Positions 44,168-54,668 of a stretch of 64,000 bases of DNA are shown piece by piece; the first letter of the stretch is position 1; each line of letters opens with the position of its first letter. The notes beneath the pieces were generated by a model that did not search any database, was not told where the DNA came from, and was given only the letters and a program-made list of their open reading frames with translations. Source of the stretch: Auricularia sp. M13 (taxonomy: Eukaryota; Basidiomycota; Agaricomycetes; Auriculariales; Auriculariaceae); NCBI GenBank assembly GCA_037042915.1, contig CM073196.1:1612001-1676000 (forward strand), given 5' to 3'. The position numbers were made by a program, and so were the translations under genes.

Positions 44168-47100
44168 ATGCCGCCTCGCAGCAAGCGTCCCCGTATCCGA
44201 GCGCCAGAGCTCACCCAAACTGTCTATACAGTCCAAACTACTGCTAGCTCTTCTACGTCTGTCGATGTAACTTCCGTTCACTCCCCTACCCGTACTTTAC
44301 CATCGCTTTGCCATCTTTCGAGTGTCACGAGTCCCAAGAAACGCAAGGCTGCCGAAGTGTATGTACATAGTATAGAGTACAGTGCCAGGGAGGGTCCGTT
44401 ACCAGCGGGCGATGATACAGCCTTGCAGCCAGCTCCTAGCTCGGCGCCTCACCGGCAAACCACAGGGCGGGCCAGGGCGTGGGTACAACCCATGGCAAGG
44501 TACGCTGTGCTTTCGACTTGCGTGATACTTTTACTGACACTGAGTGTATAGACTACATCGGAATTCAACAAAGAATTCGAAAGGGCGCGAGCACAGTTGC
44601 TGGACGGTATGATGAGCTTGGAGTGGAACGAGGATGTTGGCAAAGTCTGCGACTGCAAAGAGCATGGACGTCGTCTTTATCGATGCCTTGACTGTTTTGG
44701 ATCCTCCGTCCACTGTCATACCTGCTTCCTTGAGCGCCATGGGAGTCTGCCGCTGCACGCCATCGAGAAATGGAACGGGTCGTCATTCGAGCCCGCCGCG
44801 CTAGGCGATCACCCAGAATTCAAGGTACATCTTGGACACAACGGCGCTGCGTGCCCGACAACGTTGATGGAGGTTCAAGCCTGTGCTGAAGTCTTGCCTG
44901 AGCATCGTTACACTCACTCGATGACCGTGGTACACCTGAATGGTCATCACACCTTGAACTTCATCCTCTGCCGGTGTCGCGGCCCTCGACAGGAGCTGCC
45001 CAGCCTGGTGCATCAGCTCATGCGGGCACGCATCTTCCCAAGCACGTTCACTCGACCGACCGTCGGCTATACGTTCGAGCTTATGATGCATTGGCACTTG
45101 GAGTCGCTCCAGAGCAAAAAATCAACTTGGGACTACTGGCAGGCCGTGTGTCAGAAAAATAAACGCGGCAAGGAGAGAGTGAGTTTACATCTTCAGGATA
45201 TTATTTTTTGGCTCATACCCCGAGAGAAAGGCTACCATGCATTTCTTCGAGCCGGACACTTTTGGCGCGTACTTAAAATGCAGCTTCAAGCGGTCAGGCT
45301 CTCGGAATTGACGGGCATCTCCCCGCCAATCGTTGGCCTGGCTCGGTCATCGTCGCTTGCCCTGCGTGTCCAGAGCCAGAGTTCAATCTGCAGCCGGGCT
45401 GGCATGACTTGGCCAACGACGAGAAGCACAGGTGAGAGATCAGGCCTCCAGGATTCATGTATTCATGCGACACAAGGTTCAAATTCATCCTGTGGCACGG
45501 TACAGACGCGTCGTTCAAGGTTTATTTGAAGGTCAAACTTCGGGACGCTGGGGACACTTCCTTGCTCGATGGATGCGCTTTCCTTCCTCGACGCTCAGAT
45601 TGGGAAGCATACATGTCCAAAAATAGCGATATTTCGCAGGCATGACCATTTATTCATCAAATGCCTAAGCAGTACTAATAAACTCTCAGGAGGTTGGATC
45701 GTGTCCTGGATACGACAAGATGCATAAAATCCAGGACCTCAGCAATCGAGAGGTTTCGGGTTTGTCTGCTGTGTGCTGCATACGTCACAGCTGCTTCCCG
45801 GCGATGGGAATGGTAGACTTGAAGCTGGGCGAAAAGTACGTCTGAGCACAGAGATTCGAGGCTGAAAAATGCTAATGTCTTCAGGTATTATATGATTGAC
45901 CATGGCTGGGTATACGCCCAAGGACCGAAGCCTGACACCGACTTACCCCGCGCGCTGTCGAGTGACAGAGCCTGCTCTTTGTGCATCAACATCATGCGGC
46001 GTTTGCGAGACGATTCCCGACCGAGAGGACGTCCAGCAGATCGCGAAAGAGCTCGTGTGGGTTATACCCAAAATGCATATACAGGGTCATTGTGAGAAGT
46101 GTCAATATGTGTATCATCTTCTGTACACACCGGGTGCTGGGAGAGCGTGCGGAGAAGGGGTTGAGCGGCCGTGGGCAGAAACAAAGCTCGCGGCGGCCAT
46201 ATGTCGGGACGCGAACGCCGGTCATCGTCATGACATCCTCAACGACGTTCATAATTTCTGGAATTTCAACAAACTGGTTGGACTTGGTGAGTGCGGCTCG
46301 ATTTGCTGTTGGCAAGGACTTAGAATATTTGTAAGCAAAATATCTTTACTCCCAGGCCGCAGAAGCACACAAACACATCGCCGTGTCCAAGGCAGAATTC
46401 GAGGAGTTTTCGAGCTCCATTGATCCTGCGCGCATAGCTGCCTGGGAAGCAGAGTATCCGACGGAGACAGCGGTGGTCAAGGACGATACTATTCGCGGGC
46501 GATACTGTGTTGACCCTGCCAACCGTGAAGTTCAAACACTAATCTGTGAAGAGCCAATCACTTACGCACTGATAGGCCCTAATCACAAGGACGTCATTGC
46601 AAGGCTTGAACGGGAGGAGCGTCTTCCTGGACAGATCCGTAAGAGCGGTGTTGTGGGCATGATGGCTAAAGGCGTGCAGTTAGCAGAAGATCAGTACGTG
46701 CCTTTCACAATTTACCGTTTACAGCTCAACGTGCGCAGAGTGCGACTACGTGGGAAAGCCGCCAACGCACGAAAGAATAAGCAGGACAAGGAAGCTCAGC
46801 AGAGCGTGAGACAAAAGCGTCGTAACTTGAGCGAGCGCATAGCCAGCTTTCGCCGACTGCAGCTCAGGCATATGCCTTACCTTGCCGAGGCTATTACGGA
46901 GGGTGAAATCGACTCCGGTGATTCCGAAGACGAGGAGAGTCTCGAGGAGACCGGTTACGCTGAGGATGTGCCGTTGATGCTACCCTCCTGGTTCAGCGAG
47001 GAGGAGCGGAAGGAGAATGGCGTGCCAGATCGCTTGGTCCACATGGAGCGAGAGCTTCGAAAGGCACATGCTGAGGGCACGCTCTCGAACCTGCGATTCA

Positions 47101-47961
47101 GCATTCGACTTTTCGGCTCCAATGCTGATGAAGCTCGAGATCAGGTGGACAGCACGGGTGGTAAGACGAGAGCGAGAGCATACCTAAAAAAAATGAAGTC
47201 CAAGCAAAATGTCTTTGTCAATATCTATTCGGAGCATCTAAGCGCGCTCAGGGCCTTGGGTCTGAGCCGGGAGGACACAACCTATCAGGATCTGGACACT
47301 ACTATGCTGCGCGCTCACGCACCCGTCGACAAACCTCAGCCACTGAATGTTGGCAAGTCCAAGGGAGATGTTGCTTGGTTCTGGCGAGGGGAACTGGACG
47401 TTGGGCTTGTTTCCAAGCAGGAGAAAACCAAACTTGCTCTTCTGACAGATGACGGTGCGTGCAACGGACAGAGTTGTCTTTGCAAAATTAACATACTGCA
47501 TAGACAACCGCGTCCGGTATTTTCGTTTGCAAGGCCATTATCGGCGCTGGTCTGAACAGATGTCGATTGTGGGCGCAGAATTTGGGCGCAGCGAACGGCA
47601 CTTTTCTCGAATGCGTTCTATTTGGCAGGCCATCGGTAACCAGCAGGGCGAGAAAGCGGAGGAGATGGAGCATACTGCCGCAGCAGCGGCAGCAAACTAC
47701 GGCCCCGATGTTCCGCGGTGGCAGCGTCAGCCCGCCGATGAGCTGCGTAGCCGGCAAATTGCACAAGGGGCTGCAGCCTATGCCTTCCAGAAGGCGTCAT
47801 TTTATGGCGCTATGTTGGAGGAGGTCAAGCGGCTGAGAGCTACAGCCTGTGCTCAGTTCAAGGTAGCCGAAGGGTGGAATGAGTTCGACTCTGACCGTGA
47901 GTGTATGCTCAGCCCTCAGCATGCGTACGAGCTCATATTATCTATGCAGTGTACTCCGTAA
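44168..47961 (+). CDS. KDZ transposase (CxC2 type), apparently frame-broken once
   Basis: The element's own transposase. A Ser/Thr-rich N-terminus (MPPRSKRPRIRAPEL) leads to the CxC2 zinc cluster VCDCKEHGRRLYRCLDCFGS, VHCHTCFLERHGSLPLH. Then come IFPSTFTRPTVGYTFELMMH, ACPACPEPEFNLQPGWHD, WHGTDASFKVYLKVKLRD (first core Asp), VSGLSAVCCIRHSCFPAMG, SSDRACSLCINIMRRL, WVIPKMHIQGHCEKCQYVY, GEGVERPWAETKLAA (core Glu) and HRHDILNDVHNFWNFNKLV. A long helical C-terminal region follows (46,383-47,450), ending LILSMQCTP. About ten exons. Conserved RLRDDS and PDREDVQQIAKELVW lie in different frames about 46,015-46,025 with no room for an intron, so one indel is likely, or a sequence error. First conserved SYD is here SSD. 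Confidence 0.88.
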
Positions 47962-48370
47962 ACAAAGATAGCGTTTCGGCTTGAAATCGGAGGCTATTTA
48001 TATTTTAATGTCATATGCGAGCGGACGGTCGGTGTAGTTAGCAGGGATATTTAGCGATTACTAGCGATGTCTACCGATCTTCACCGATTTTCAGCGATTT
48101 TGTGGTACAGCGATCACAAGCGATGGTGAACGCACCGGCTTTCCCTACACGCCGCTTTCCACCGATGCCCACCGATTTCGACCGAATATCCTCATCGGTG
48201 AGGCTTATTGTTCTATCCGTGCTGATTCCGTAGCTCAGCGATGCGAAGCGATGTCAACCGAAACCCAGCGATCACAAGCGGCCCAAAACGCTGTCCTCAG
48301 CGATGCCCAGCGATTTATACTGTAGTAACGTGTCTCTATCTACACTCGGATTACATTTACTTACTTTTCA
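47962..48370. other. Right subterminal region of the KDZ element
   Basis: Non-coding stretch between the transposase stop and the right inverted repeat. It holds the AGCGAT array and is otherwise AT-rich and without frames of note. Confidence 0.7.
48053..48314 (-). repeat. Right subterminal array, ten copies of AGCGAT
   Basis: AGCGAT occurs ten times in 262 bases, with another six or so ACCGAT variants between. Count, span and distance from the inverted repeat mirror the left array almost exactly, in opposite orientation. Confidence 0.85.
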
Positions 48371-48445
48371 AAAACGTGCCAAAGTGCGGCTTTCGCTTAA
48401 CCGATGCGTTGCACAAAGTGCGGCAATTGCTTAAGCGAAAGTCCC
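48371..48445 (-). repeat. Right terminal inverted repeat of the KDZ element
   Basis: 75 bases whose reverse complement starts GGGACTTTCGCTTAAGC and ends TTTGGCACGTTTT, matching the left repeat at about 67 positions. The ten bases between it and the target duplication (CGGTACCATT) do not match the left ten. Confidence 0.93.
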
Positions 48446-48455
48446 CGGTACCATT

Positions 48456-48463
48456 GCCAGCGG
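48456..48463 (+). repeat. Right target-site duplication GCCAGCGG
   Basis: Same octamer as 24604-24611, again 10 bases from the inverted repeat. It fixes the element's right edge at 48455. Confidence 0.75.
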
Positions 48464-48555
48464 AGTCAGACGTAGATTTCGGATCCAACATGGTGAAGTT
48501 GACAAGAAAGAGAGGTGACAAGGGTAAGAGTTTCACATCACGAGCAGCGACTAAG

Positions 48556-49944
48556 TCACTGGCAGCTGCTGAACACTTCGGAGAAATCAGTCCAGTTTCC
48601 AGTCAGGGAGAGTCCTTCGATTGCGAGTATCAGGGGAAATTTCGCCTCTGGTAAACAGACGAGCGCAAATTTAGCGACGTCGCCGAGATCCTCCGTCCGT
48701 TTTCCGATCTCCCCGGTGGCTCTGAGGATGAGCCGCTGTAAGCGCGCGCACGAAAGCCCAGGGAGAGCCGCCTCGCTTTGGAATTTCGCGTCGTGTTCGA
48801 GAGTGAGCGTGAGATCCTCGAGCGCGTTGAACGGCCCGAATGTGCTCAACCCAACGAAGTTCACCCAGAACTCCAGCGCGAGCGTAAGGCGAACGACGCG
48901 ATCCGAAAGAGCTGGCGTGGAGAACGCGGTATCGCGTGGGTGCCACGAGATGATATCGTTCAGCTGGCGCGCGCGGTTGTCAGGGTGCGATGTGCTGCGC
49001 AGGACCGCAGCGTAGACGATTATGTACTTGCCTGCGGCGCGCGGGAAAGAAGGGCGGCGGACGGAAAGCGGGAAGGCAAGTTCCAACATGCCAGGGAGCG
49101 TTGCGGCAAGAGCGAGCACAGCAGCCGGCTCCTGGAATATCAGCGAGATTTTTGTCACGGCGGAGAGGGGAAGCTGGAAGTCGAACCATACGTCGCAAGC
49201 ATACCCGCTGAACATCAATTCCGACATGCGCTCCCAGGCGTTCCGGGAGTGCCACCCCGCGTGATCCAGCGTAACAAAGTCATAGAGAGATAACTCCCGA
49301 AGGAGCGGAGAGTGCTCGAACAGGTTGGGGACGACGAGCGCGGGTCCCCGGCCTCCAATCTCGTGGTCGTTTGGGCTGAACTGGATCTCCAGAGATCGCA
49401 GGCTGCCAAAGCATATGGGCATGGTATCTTGAAATCCGACATTCAGCATTTGCACCTTCCTGAGAACTGGTGCCCGGTCCGAAAGGAAGTGTGCAGGCAA
49501 GATCGGGGTGGGCTGTCCTGGAGGGGGCATCATGTTGTCCAGGAGAAGATGGTCGAGTATGTCCGCCGGCTTGCAAAGAGCTTCCAAGATTGGCTGATAA
49601 GGAATATCGCCGCTTTGTCTCAAAGACAATGAGCGTATGTGACCCAGATGGCTCGTTATGTGTGACATGAAAGGGCGCAAGTCGTCCAAGACAAGTCGAA
49701 CTGAGATAGGCCTTCCGTGTGAGCGCGATAGACGCAGCAAGAAAGCGTCTGACGCCCCGGGCGGGTCTTTGTGGGCCAATTCCAGCTTCCCATAGTACGT
49801 CGGATGGTTGATGATGTATTCCTGCCAGCCAGCGCTCACGCGCATAGCTCGCAAGAGGTCTGGTAGATCCAGATAGTCCAGTATTGCATGGAGCAGTAAG
49901 CGCATGCACTGTTGTACCGCCGTTAATGCTGGATCGGACATCAT
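48556..49944 (-). CDS. F-box-like protein
   Basis: A single-exon gene of 462 residues. The N-terminal 60 residues (MRLLLHAILDYLDLPDLLRAM followed by VSAGWQEYIINHPTYYGKLEL) have the F-box pattern of hydrophobic positions, and agaricomycetes hold hundreds of such genes. The rest has loose leucine-rich repeats (HIRSLSLRQSG, SLRSLEIQF, LLRELSLYDFVTL, ALEDLTLTLEH, ARLQRLILRA), usual for substrate-binding parts of SCF-type E3 ligases. The domain call rests on pattern, not on a search. Its stop is about 93 bases from the KDZ target duplication, so the insertion sits in its 3' flank and probably removed or changed its terminator. Confidence 0.72.
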   Translation of the reverse strand: MMSDPALTAVQQCMRLLLHAILDYLDLPDLLRAMRVSAGWQEYIINHPTYYGKLELAHKDPPGASDAFLLRLSRSHGRPISVRLVLDDLRPFMSHITSHLGHIRSLSLRQSGDIPYQPILEALCKPADILDHLLLDNMMPPPGQPTPILPAHFLSDRAPVLRKVQMLNVGFQDTMPICFGSLRSLEIQFSPNDHEIGGRGPALVVPNLFEHSPLLRELSLYDFVTLDHAGWHSRNAWERMSELMFSGYACDVWFDFQLPLSAVTKISLIFQEPAAVLALAATLPGMLELAFPLSVRRPSFPRAAGKYIIVYAAVLRSTSHPDNRARQLNDIISWHPRDTAFSTPALSDRVVRLTLALEFWVNFVGLSTFGPFNALEDLTLTLEHDAKFQSEAALPGLSCARLQRLILRATGEIGKRTEDLGDVAKFALVCLPEAKFPLILAIEGLSLTGNWTDFSEVFSSCQ

Positions 49945-50584
49945 AGGTCGAAGGTCTGGATTAAGAGGACAGCAGAAGATATTGTCGTCCAGGTGAGACT
50001 AATAGGATGATGGCAAAGTTGATCTCCTTGACACGCGCATGCCAACAAACATCCACTGTCTCGTCTCGGTATTCGAACACTACATATCTGTCCGTCTGCA
50101 AGCAACTAAAAACTCTCCCGAAGGGAGCCGCCTGTTGTACGTTGAAATAGCCAGGTCAGCAAAGGACCTCCCGCGTTGGCGCATGCACTCGTATTGTCCC
50201 TTCAAGTTCAAATCACGGACCGACTGGAAGCAGTGAGAGCAGGGGTCACCCCGATAATCGGGTAGGCAGAGGCACTGGTGTTCGTAGCGGCTTTGCGGGG
50301 CTGGGACGGCTTGAGTACTATGCAGACTATGGATGACGCCCCGGCTGTCACTGAGGCAACGGGAGAAAGGCGTTCCGGCCAACTTTGGCCCAAGTACTTT
50401 GGCAGAAGTAGTGACCTCAACACCAGCGTCTACTGAATGTCCTAGGGCAGAACGAGTGACGCATGGTTAACCAGGTATCCGAAAACCGGACGTGCGCATT
50501 CGCAGCGTGCCAGATCCTACAAGTGAATAATTTACAGCGAAATTTCAAAAGTCACCCGCAAAGCTTCAACAGAATTTTACGTTC
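49945..50584. other. Gap between the F-box-like gene and the mannosidase gene
   Basis: 640 bases; frames of 65-116 codons are open on both strands, but none has motif or intron support. No repeat of note. It holds the promoter of the F-box-like gene (right of 49,944) and the 3' flank of the GH92 gene. Confidence 0.55.
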
Positions 50585-53500
50585 TCATAGTTGCGAGCTG
50601 CGCTTCTTCTTGTTGCACGTCGGCTGCGCCGTGGGTTCGGCGGTGGGCTCTGGCGTCGGCTCCGGGGTGGGCTCAGGCGTCGGATCGGGGGTGGGCTCAG
50701 GCTGCGTGGGCAGCTTTCCGGGAACAGCAAAGCCGCCCTCCTCCAGCGAATCGGGCACGGGACCCGCGCAGCCACGCCCTTGGCAGCATCAGCATCGCCG
50801 TCGACCTCAATGACGATCTCGCCGCCACCGAGCAGCGTGCCGAATTCGATGAAGCAGATGCTCTCCGCCGGCGCGCCGTTGATGCTGACGCTCTTGACGT
50901 AGAGCCGGCTGCCCGCGGGCGGCGCCTTCGCGAGCGTCGCCGGGTCGAAGTTCTTCACCGTCACCGTCGTCGACGTGCCGAGCGCGGCATTCGTCAGTGT
51001 GTAGCCCGAGACGAAGGGCGAGCCGAGCAGCAGCTGCGTCGACGCCGGCACGGGATACAGCCCGAGCATGTGGAACACGAGCAGCGCCGCCATCGCGCCG
51101 CTGTCGTCATTGCCCGGAAGACTGAATATGTGTCGCCTTCAGCTCAGGCACGGAATATTCCAGAGGGGCAAGCAGACTGACCCGTTGGTGCCCGTGCCAA
51201 AGTTGCTGTACACGATGTTGCGCACGCGCTTCGCGCTCAAGTCGGGGCGCGCGACGTAGTGATACAGCCATGGCAACTCGAACGAAGGCTCGTTGCCTGC
51301 GAGGAAGTAGCCCTTGTCGAAGTAGTGATCCCTATCGCTCTCCAGATGAGCCATCGAAAGACGGGAGCGAAAGGTAGTTATTCAGACGTACAGGCGGCTG
51401 ATGTAGGTGTCGGCGCCGCCCATAAGCTTCACGAGGGTCGACACGCTCTGCGGCGCAAAAAAGCTGTACTCCCATGACGACGCTATCGACCCATCCAGTC
51501 AGTATACGATTATCCGACCTGTCAGGAGTAAGCCACGCACATTCGTAGAAGCCGACGTTGTTGTCCGACCCGCGCGCACACGAGTGGCCAGTGGGGTCGA
51601 TCGGCGAGCACGCGTCCGGAGGGCTGAACGCGAAGGAGCCGTTCTACACATCGGCACATACACATCAGCACCTACCAGCACTGAAAATTTAGGAGGAACA
51701 GAGACTAACGGCATAGCGACGCTGGCTGAAGCCCTTGAAGCCGTCATGCTCGAGGTTGGGGTCCCAGTGGTTGAGGAAGTTCATCGAGCGGTTCGCGTAC
51801 GTCGCGACGTCCTCCGCCGACTTGCCCAGCGCAAGCGCCGCCTGGCGTACCGCGAAGTCGCCCAGCGCATACTGCACAACGACAGCCGCACATGAGCCAC
51901 CGGGAATTTAGCATTGCGAGCACCGAGCACGTACCTCGAGCGCGCGCGACGCCTCGCGCGTCGCGAGGCCCGTCGAGCCTGTAGGATCCTTCCAGTCAGT
52001 CGGGATGTAGCCAAACTGCTTCCATGCGGTGTTCTGGCGGCCAACACGGTACCAGTCGGGAGGCTAAAGCAGAAGATGACAGTCAGGATGGAATATGGCG
52101 CCAAAAGCGAGGAGCACGGACGGTGTTCTCCGCAGTGTCAACAAGAGCCTGGTACAAGTCGTCTGTGTTCACACCGAGCTTGTCCGCGATCGAGGCGTAC
52201 TTGGCGGCGAAGTCTCCGAGAATGGGCATGCCGTCTGAGCCGCCCTGGACGTAACCGCTGAGAAATGTGTTCATAACCAAATTGTAGACGAGTGGAATGG
52301 CGCGACGTACTCCTTGGTGTTGGCGCGGGCCTCAGGGATGTAGCCGGTGTGGCGCCAGCCGTCGATGTAGGTGCGCACGATCTCGGCCCATTCGAGCGGA
52401 GAGGTGATGGAGAGCAGCGGGTGCACAGTGCGGAAGGTATCCCAGGAGCTTCACTCCAACTATAAGACGGATACTGTGAGAATGAAGCAAGCGAACGCAC
52501 CAGAAGAGCGCATCGTAATACGGTTCAGAAGTTTCCCAATATGGGTTCTCGCCCGTCAGGTTGGCAGGGACCAGGGAAGCACGGTAGAGCTAAGCGAAAG
52601 AGCACCGTATAAGCGTCTCAACGTCACCGGTGGCAGCTTAGAACGCACCGAGGAGTAAAGCAGTTTGACGACGTCTGCGTTTTCCTTCGTGGTATCGACA
52701 ACGACTCGCTGGAGGACATCCTCCCAGGCGGTCTCGCTGGCCTTGCGCACGCCGTCCCAGTCCCAGTCGGGCACCTCAGACTCGGCGTTCGCGCACGCCT
52801 GGTCGGCGCTGATCATGCTGACACCGAAGCGCGCGGTGGCCTCCTTGCCATCGAACGCAAGCAGCGCGCCCGCCTGGACCTTGCGCGTGCCGCTCTGGTA
52901 GCTATAATCCAGCGCCGTGCCGCCGGACTTGATCGCGAGATTGCTGCCGTTGTCGTCGGTATTGTAGGTGCCCACCTCGGTCGGCGCGGCCTTAAAGTCG
53001 TAGCACGCGAAAGCCGTGTAATTGTCCGGGCCGTAGCTCTGCTGGAACGTGCCACCAAGCTTGACGCGGCCGCTCGCGGTGTCCACCGAGAGACTGCCGC
53101 CGTGGAAAGAGCGCTGAAGGTCGTTGGAGAGGTCCACGACGACCTTGTTGCGGTCCTCGGATGACCAGGTGAACTTGATGAGGCCCGCGCGACGCGTCGA
53201 CGTGGTCTCCAGCTTGATTCCGTTCTCGAATGTCGATGTGAAGTAGCCTGGCGCAGCCTCTGCACATGGGAGCGCCTCAGCAAGGACGTCGACTCAGCCT
53301 TTACTACGCACTGTCCGCGTTCTGGGCGCGCTTTGCTGCGCGGTCGTTCAGCAGCGGCTTGCAGGAGCCAAAGTCGCAGCCAGTCAGCGGGAACAGCGGA
53401 AAGATACCCCAGCTGCACAGTTGTCATTGGTAGGCGTCCAAGTGCGAGAATCAAGACGCGCACCCGCCGTTGGCGTTTCCACCCGTGCCCTCGTCGTGCA

Positions 53501-53782
53501 TGAGCGAGATGCCAGAAATGGTCGCGCTGTCGGCGACGTAGCCCGCCTGGCGCGGCGAGCTCGTCACGTCAATGACAACCTTGGCCATACCGTGCGGCAC
53601 AGCAGCACCAGGGAACCTGCAAGCAGTCGGTCACGCGAGCAAGCAAGCTGCGCCAGTCGCAGAACGCACGCATTGCCCGGGCGCGCGGTGCCGATGAAGA
53701 GGTCAACGAGCGAGATCAGGTCGGCCGCCGCAACGGCGCCGACGCTGGCGAGCGCAAACGAAATTGAAGCAGCAGTTCGCAT
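50585..53782 (-). CDS. Secreted GH92 alpha-mannosidase
   Basis: GH92 enzymes remove alpha-linked mannose from glycans with calcium help. A signal peptide (MRTAASISFALASVGAVAA) precedes DLISLVDLFIGT. Then GMAKVVIDVTSSPRQAGYV, ISLMHDEGTGGNG, IFPLFPLTGCDFGSCKPLLN and the N-terminal beta domain (SFHGGSLSVDTASGRVKLGG). The helical catalytic part has FCSWDTFRTVHPLLSI, DGWRHTGYIPEARA, QGGSDGMPILGDFAAKY, SSWEYSFFAPQSV, NEPSFELPWLYHY and GNDDSGAMAALLVFHMLGLYPV, all classic GH92 blocks including the Gly-Asn-Asp-Asp motif. The C-terminus adds a linker of repeats (TPEPTPDPTPEPTPEPT) ending KKKRSSQL, possibly a wall- or glycan-attachment tail. Ten or more exons, about 850 residues. The start is the Met before the signal peptide. 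Confidence 0.92.
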
Positions 53783-54668
53783 GCTGTAAGAAGGAAGAAG
53801 GAAGAGGAAGTGGGAAGTAGGACCACCCGCAGCTGCTGTATAGTATGTCCCATGTTGCTGTTGTCATCAGAGATGCTGACGTATCCGCCGACCGCGGGGC
53901 AACGTGCAAACTGCATCATGTGGGGATGATCGCTCGCGAATCGCGACGGACCGGATTGAAATTTGCATAAGCTTCGGGACTCGAACGTGCGAGTGGGCGT
54001 TGGCAGCGAACAGTCCCTGGTCCTCAGAATTTTTTCTGCAAGGTTAGAAATAGGTGGACAGCTCGATCGGCCCCGAGATATTGACTGTCAGAACACAGAG
54101 GATCCTGAGCCAAACAGGTCTGCGGCGTGCCCCAGGTTCACATGACCATCCGGGCTTTTGCTGTGAGCTGTGTGTGACTCTGTGAGCGCATGACATATGT
54201 TGGCTGAACGCGAGAAACTCCACAGAAGCTCCAGCAGAGCTCTTCCTGCTGAAACGTCATATATTGAAGTTCGTACCATATTTATTAACGAACGTGCGCG
54301 ACGGCGTTCGTCGAGACTGGTGTGAGTCTGGGAAAGTAGCATGTGCTGAGACGGAGCGCTGGTCTTGCGGAGTACCGCTGCCACATCGTCAGCCGTGGCT
54401 CCCAAGAACAGCACGCATCTGCATCATCCATCGCATGCGGCACGAGCGTCACGAAGCGCAGAGTCATGATGCCTCTTGTGGTGAGTACGAATAAGGCGTC
54501 TGAGCTGGGTGGTGGTAGCTGGGAAACGGACACAACAACGCGCTCGAGGGTCAGAGGGCGACCAGGAGCTAATCGTTACCGTAAAACAAGGCTAATGCTG
54601 CGCATCCGCACGCCATAAAGGCGACATTCAACACGACCGGCGTCAAGCAAGAAAATCGCAGCCTAGCG
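53783..54668. other. Gap between GH92 and SPT8 genes
   Basis: 886 bases with the GH92 promoter on its left side (leftward gene) and the 3' flank of SPT8 on its right. No gene, repeat array or RNA gene recognised. Short frames on both strands are without motif. Confidence 0.55.

Larger units (their letters stand above)
24612..48455 (+). mobile_element. KDZ (Kyakuja-Dileera-Zisupton) DNA transposon, 23.8 kb, with gene cargo
   Basis: A complete-looking cut-and-paste element bounded by 8-bp target duplications, 75-76-bp inverted repeats about 88 per cent alike, and mirror-image subterminal arrays of AGCGAT. Near the right end it carries a transposase gene with the CxC2 cysteine cluster and the KDZ RNase H-fold core. 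To the left are a TET/JBP-like oxygenase, a RING-like protein, and four more genes of unknown function on both strands. KDZ elements coupled to TET/JBP genes have been described in basidiomycetes; this copy matches that theme. The gene order from the left is: unknown (-), repeat field, RING-like (-), TET/JBP (+), repeat field with nested element, Cys-rich unknown (-), Cys-rich unknown (+), Pro-rich unknown (+), transposase (+). The transposase frame appears interrupted once, so autonomy is doubtful. Confidence 0.9.

Noticed and set aside
24612-48455. Starship-like or Polinton-like identity for the large element
   Set aside because: No tyrosine recombinase, capsid or polymerase frame is seen; the CxC2 and KDZ core with TIRs and 8-bp duplications explain it.
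49945-50584. Possible tRNA or small gene between the F-box-like and GH92 genes
   Set aside because: No cloverleaf with B-box sequence was found by eye, and the short frames are without motif; a tRNA scan would settle it.
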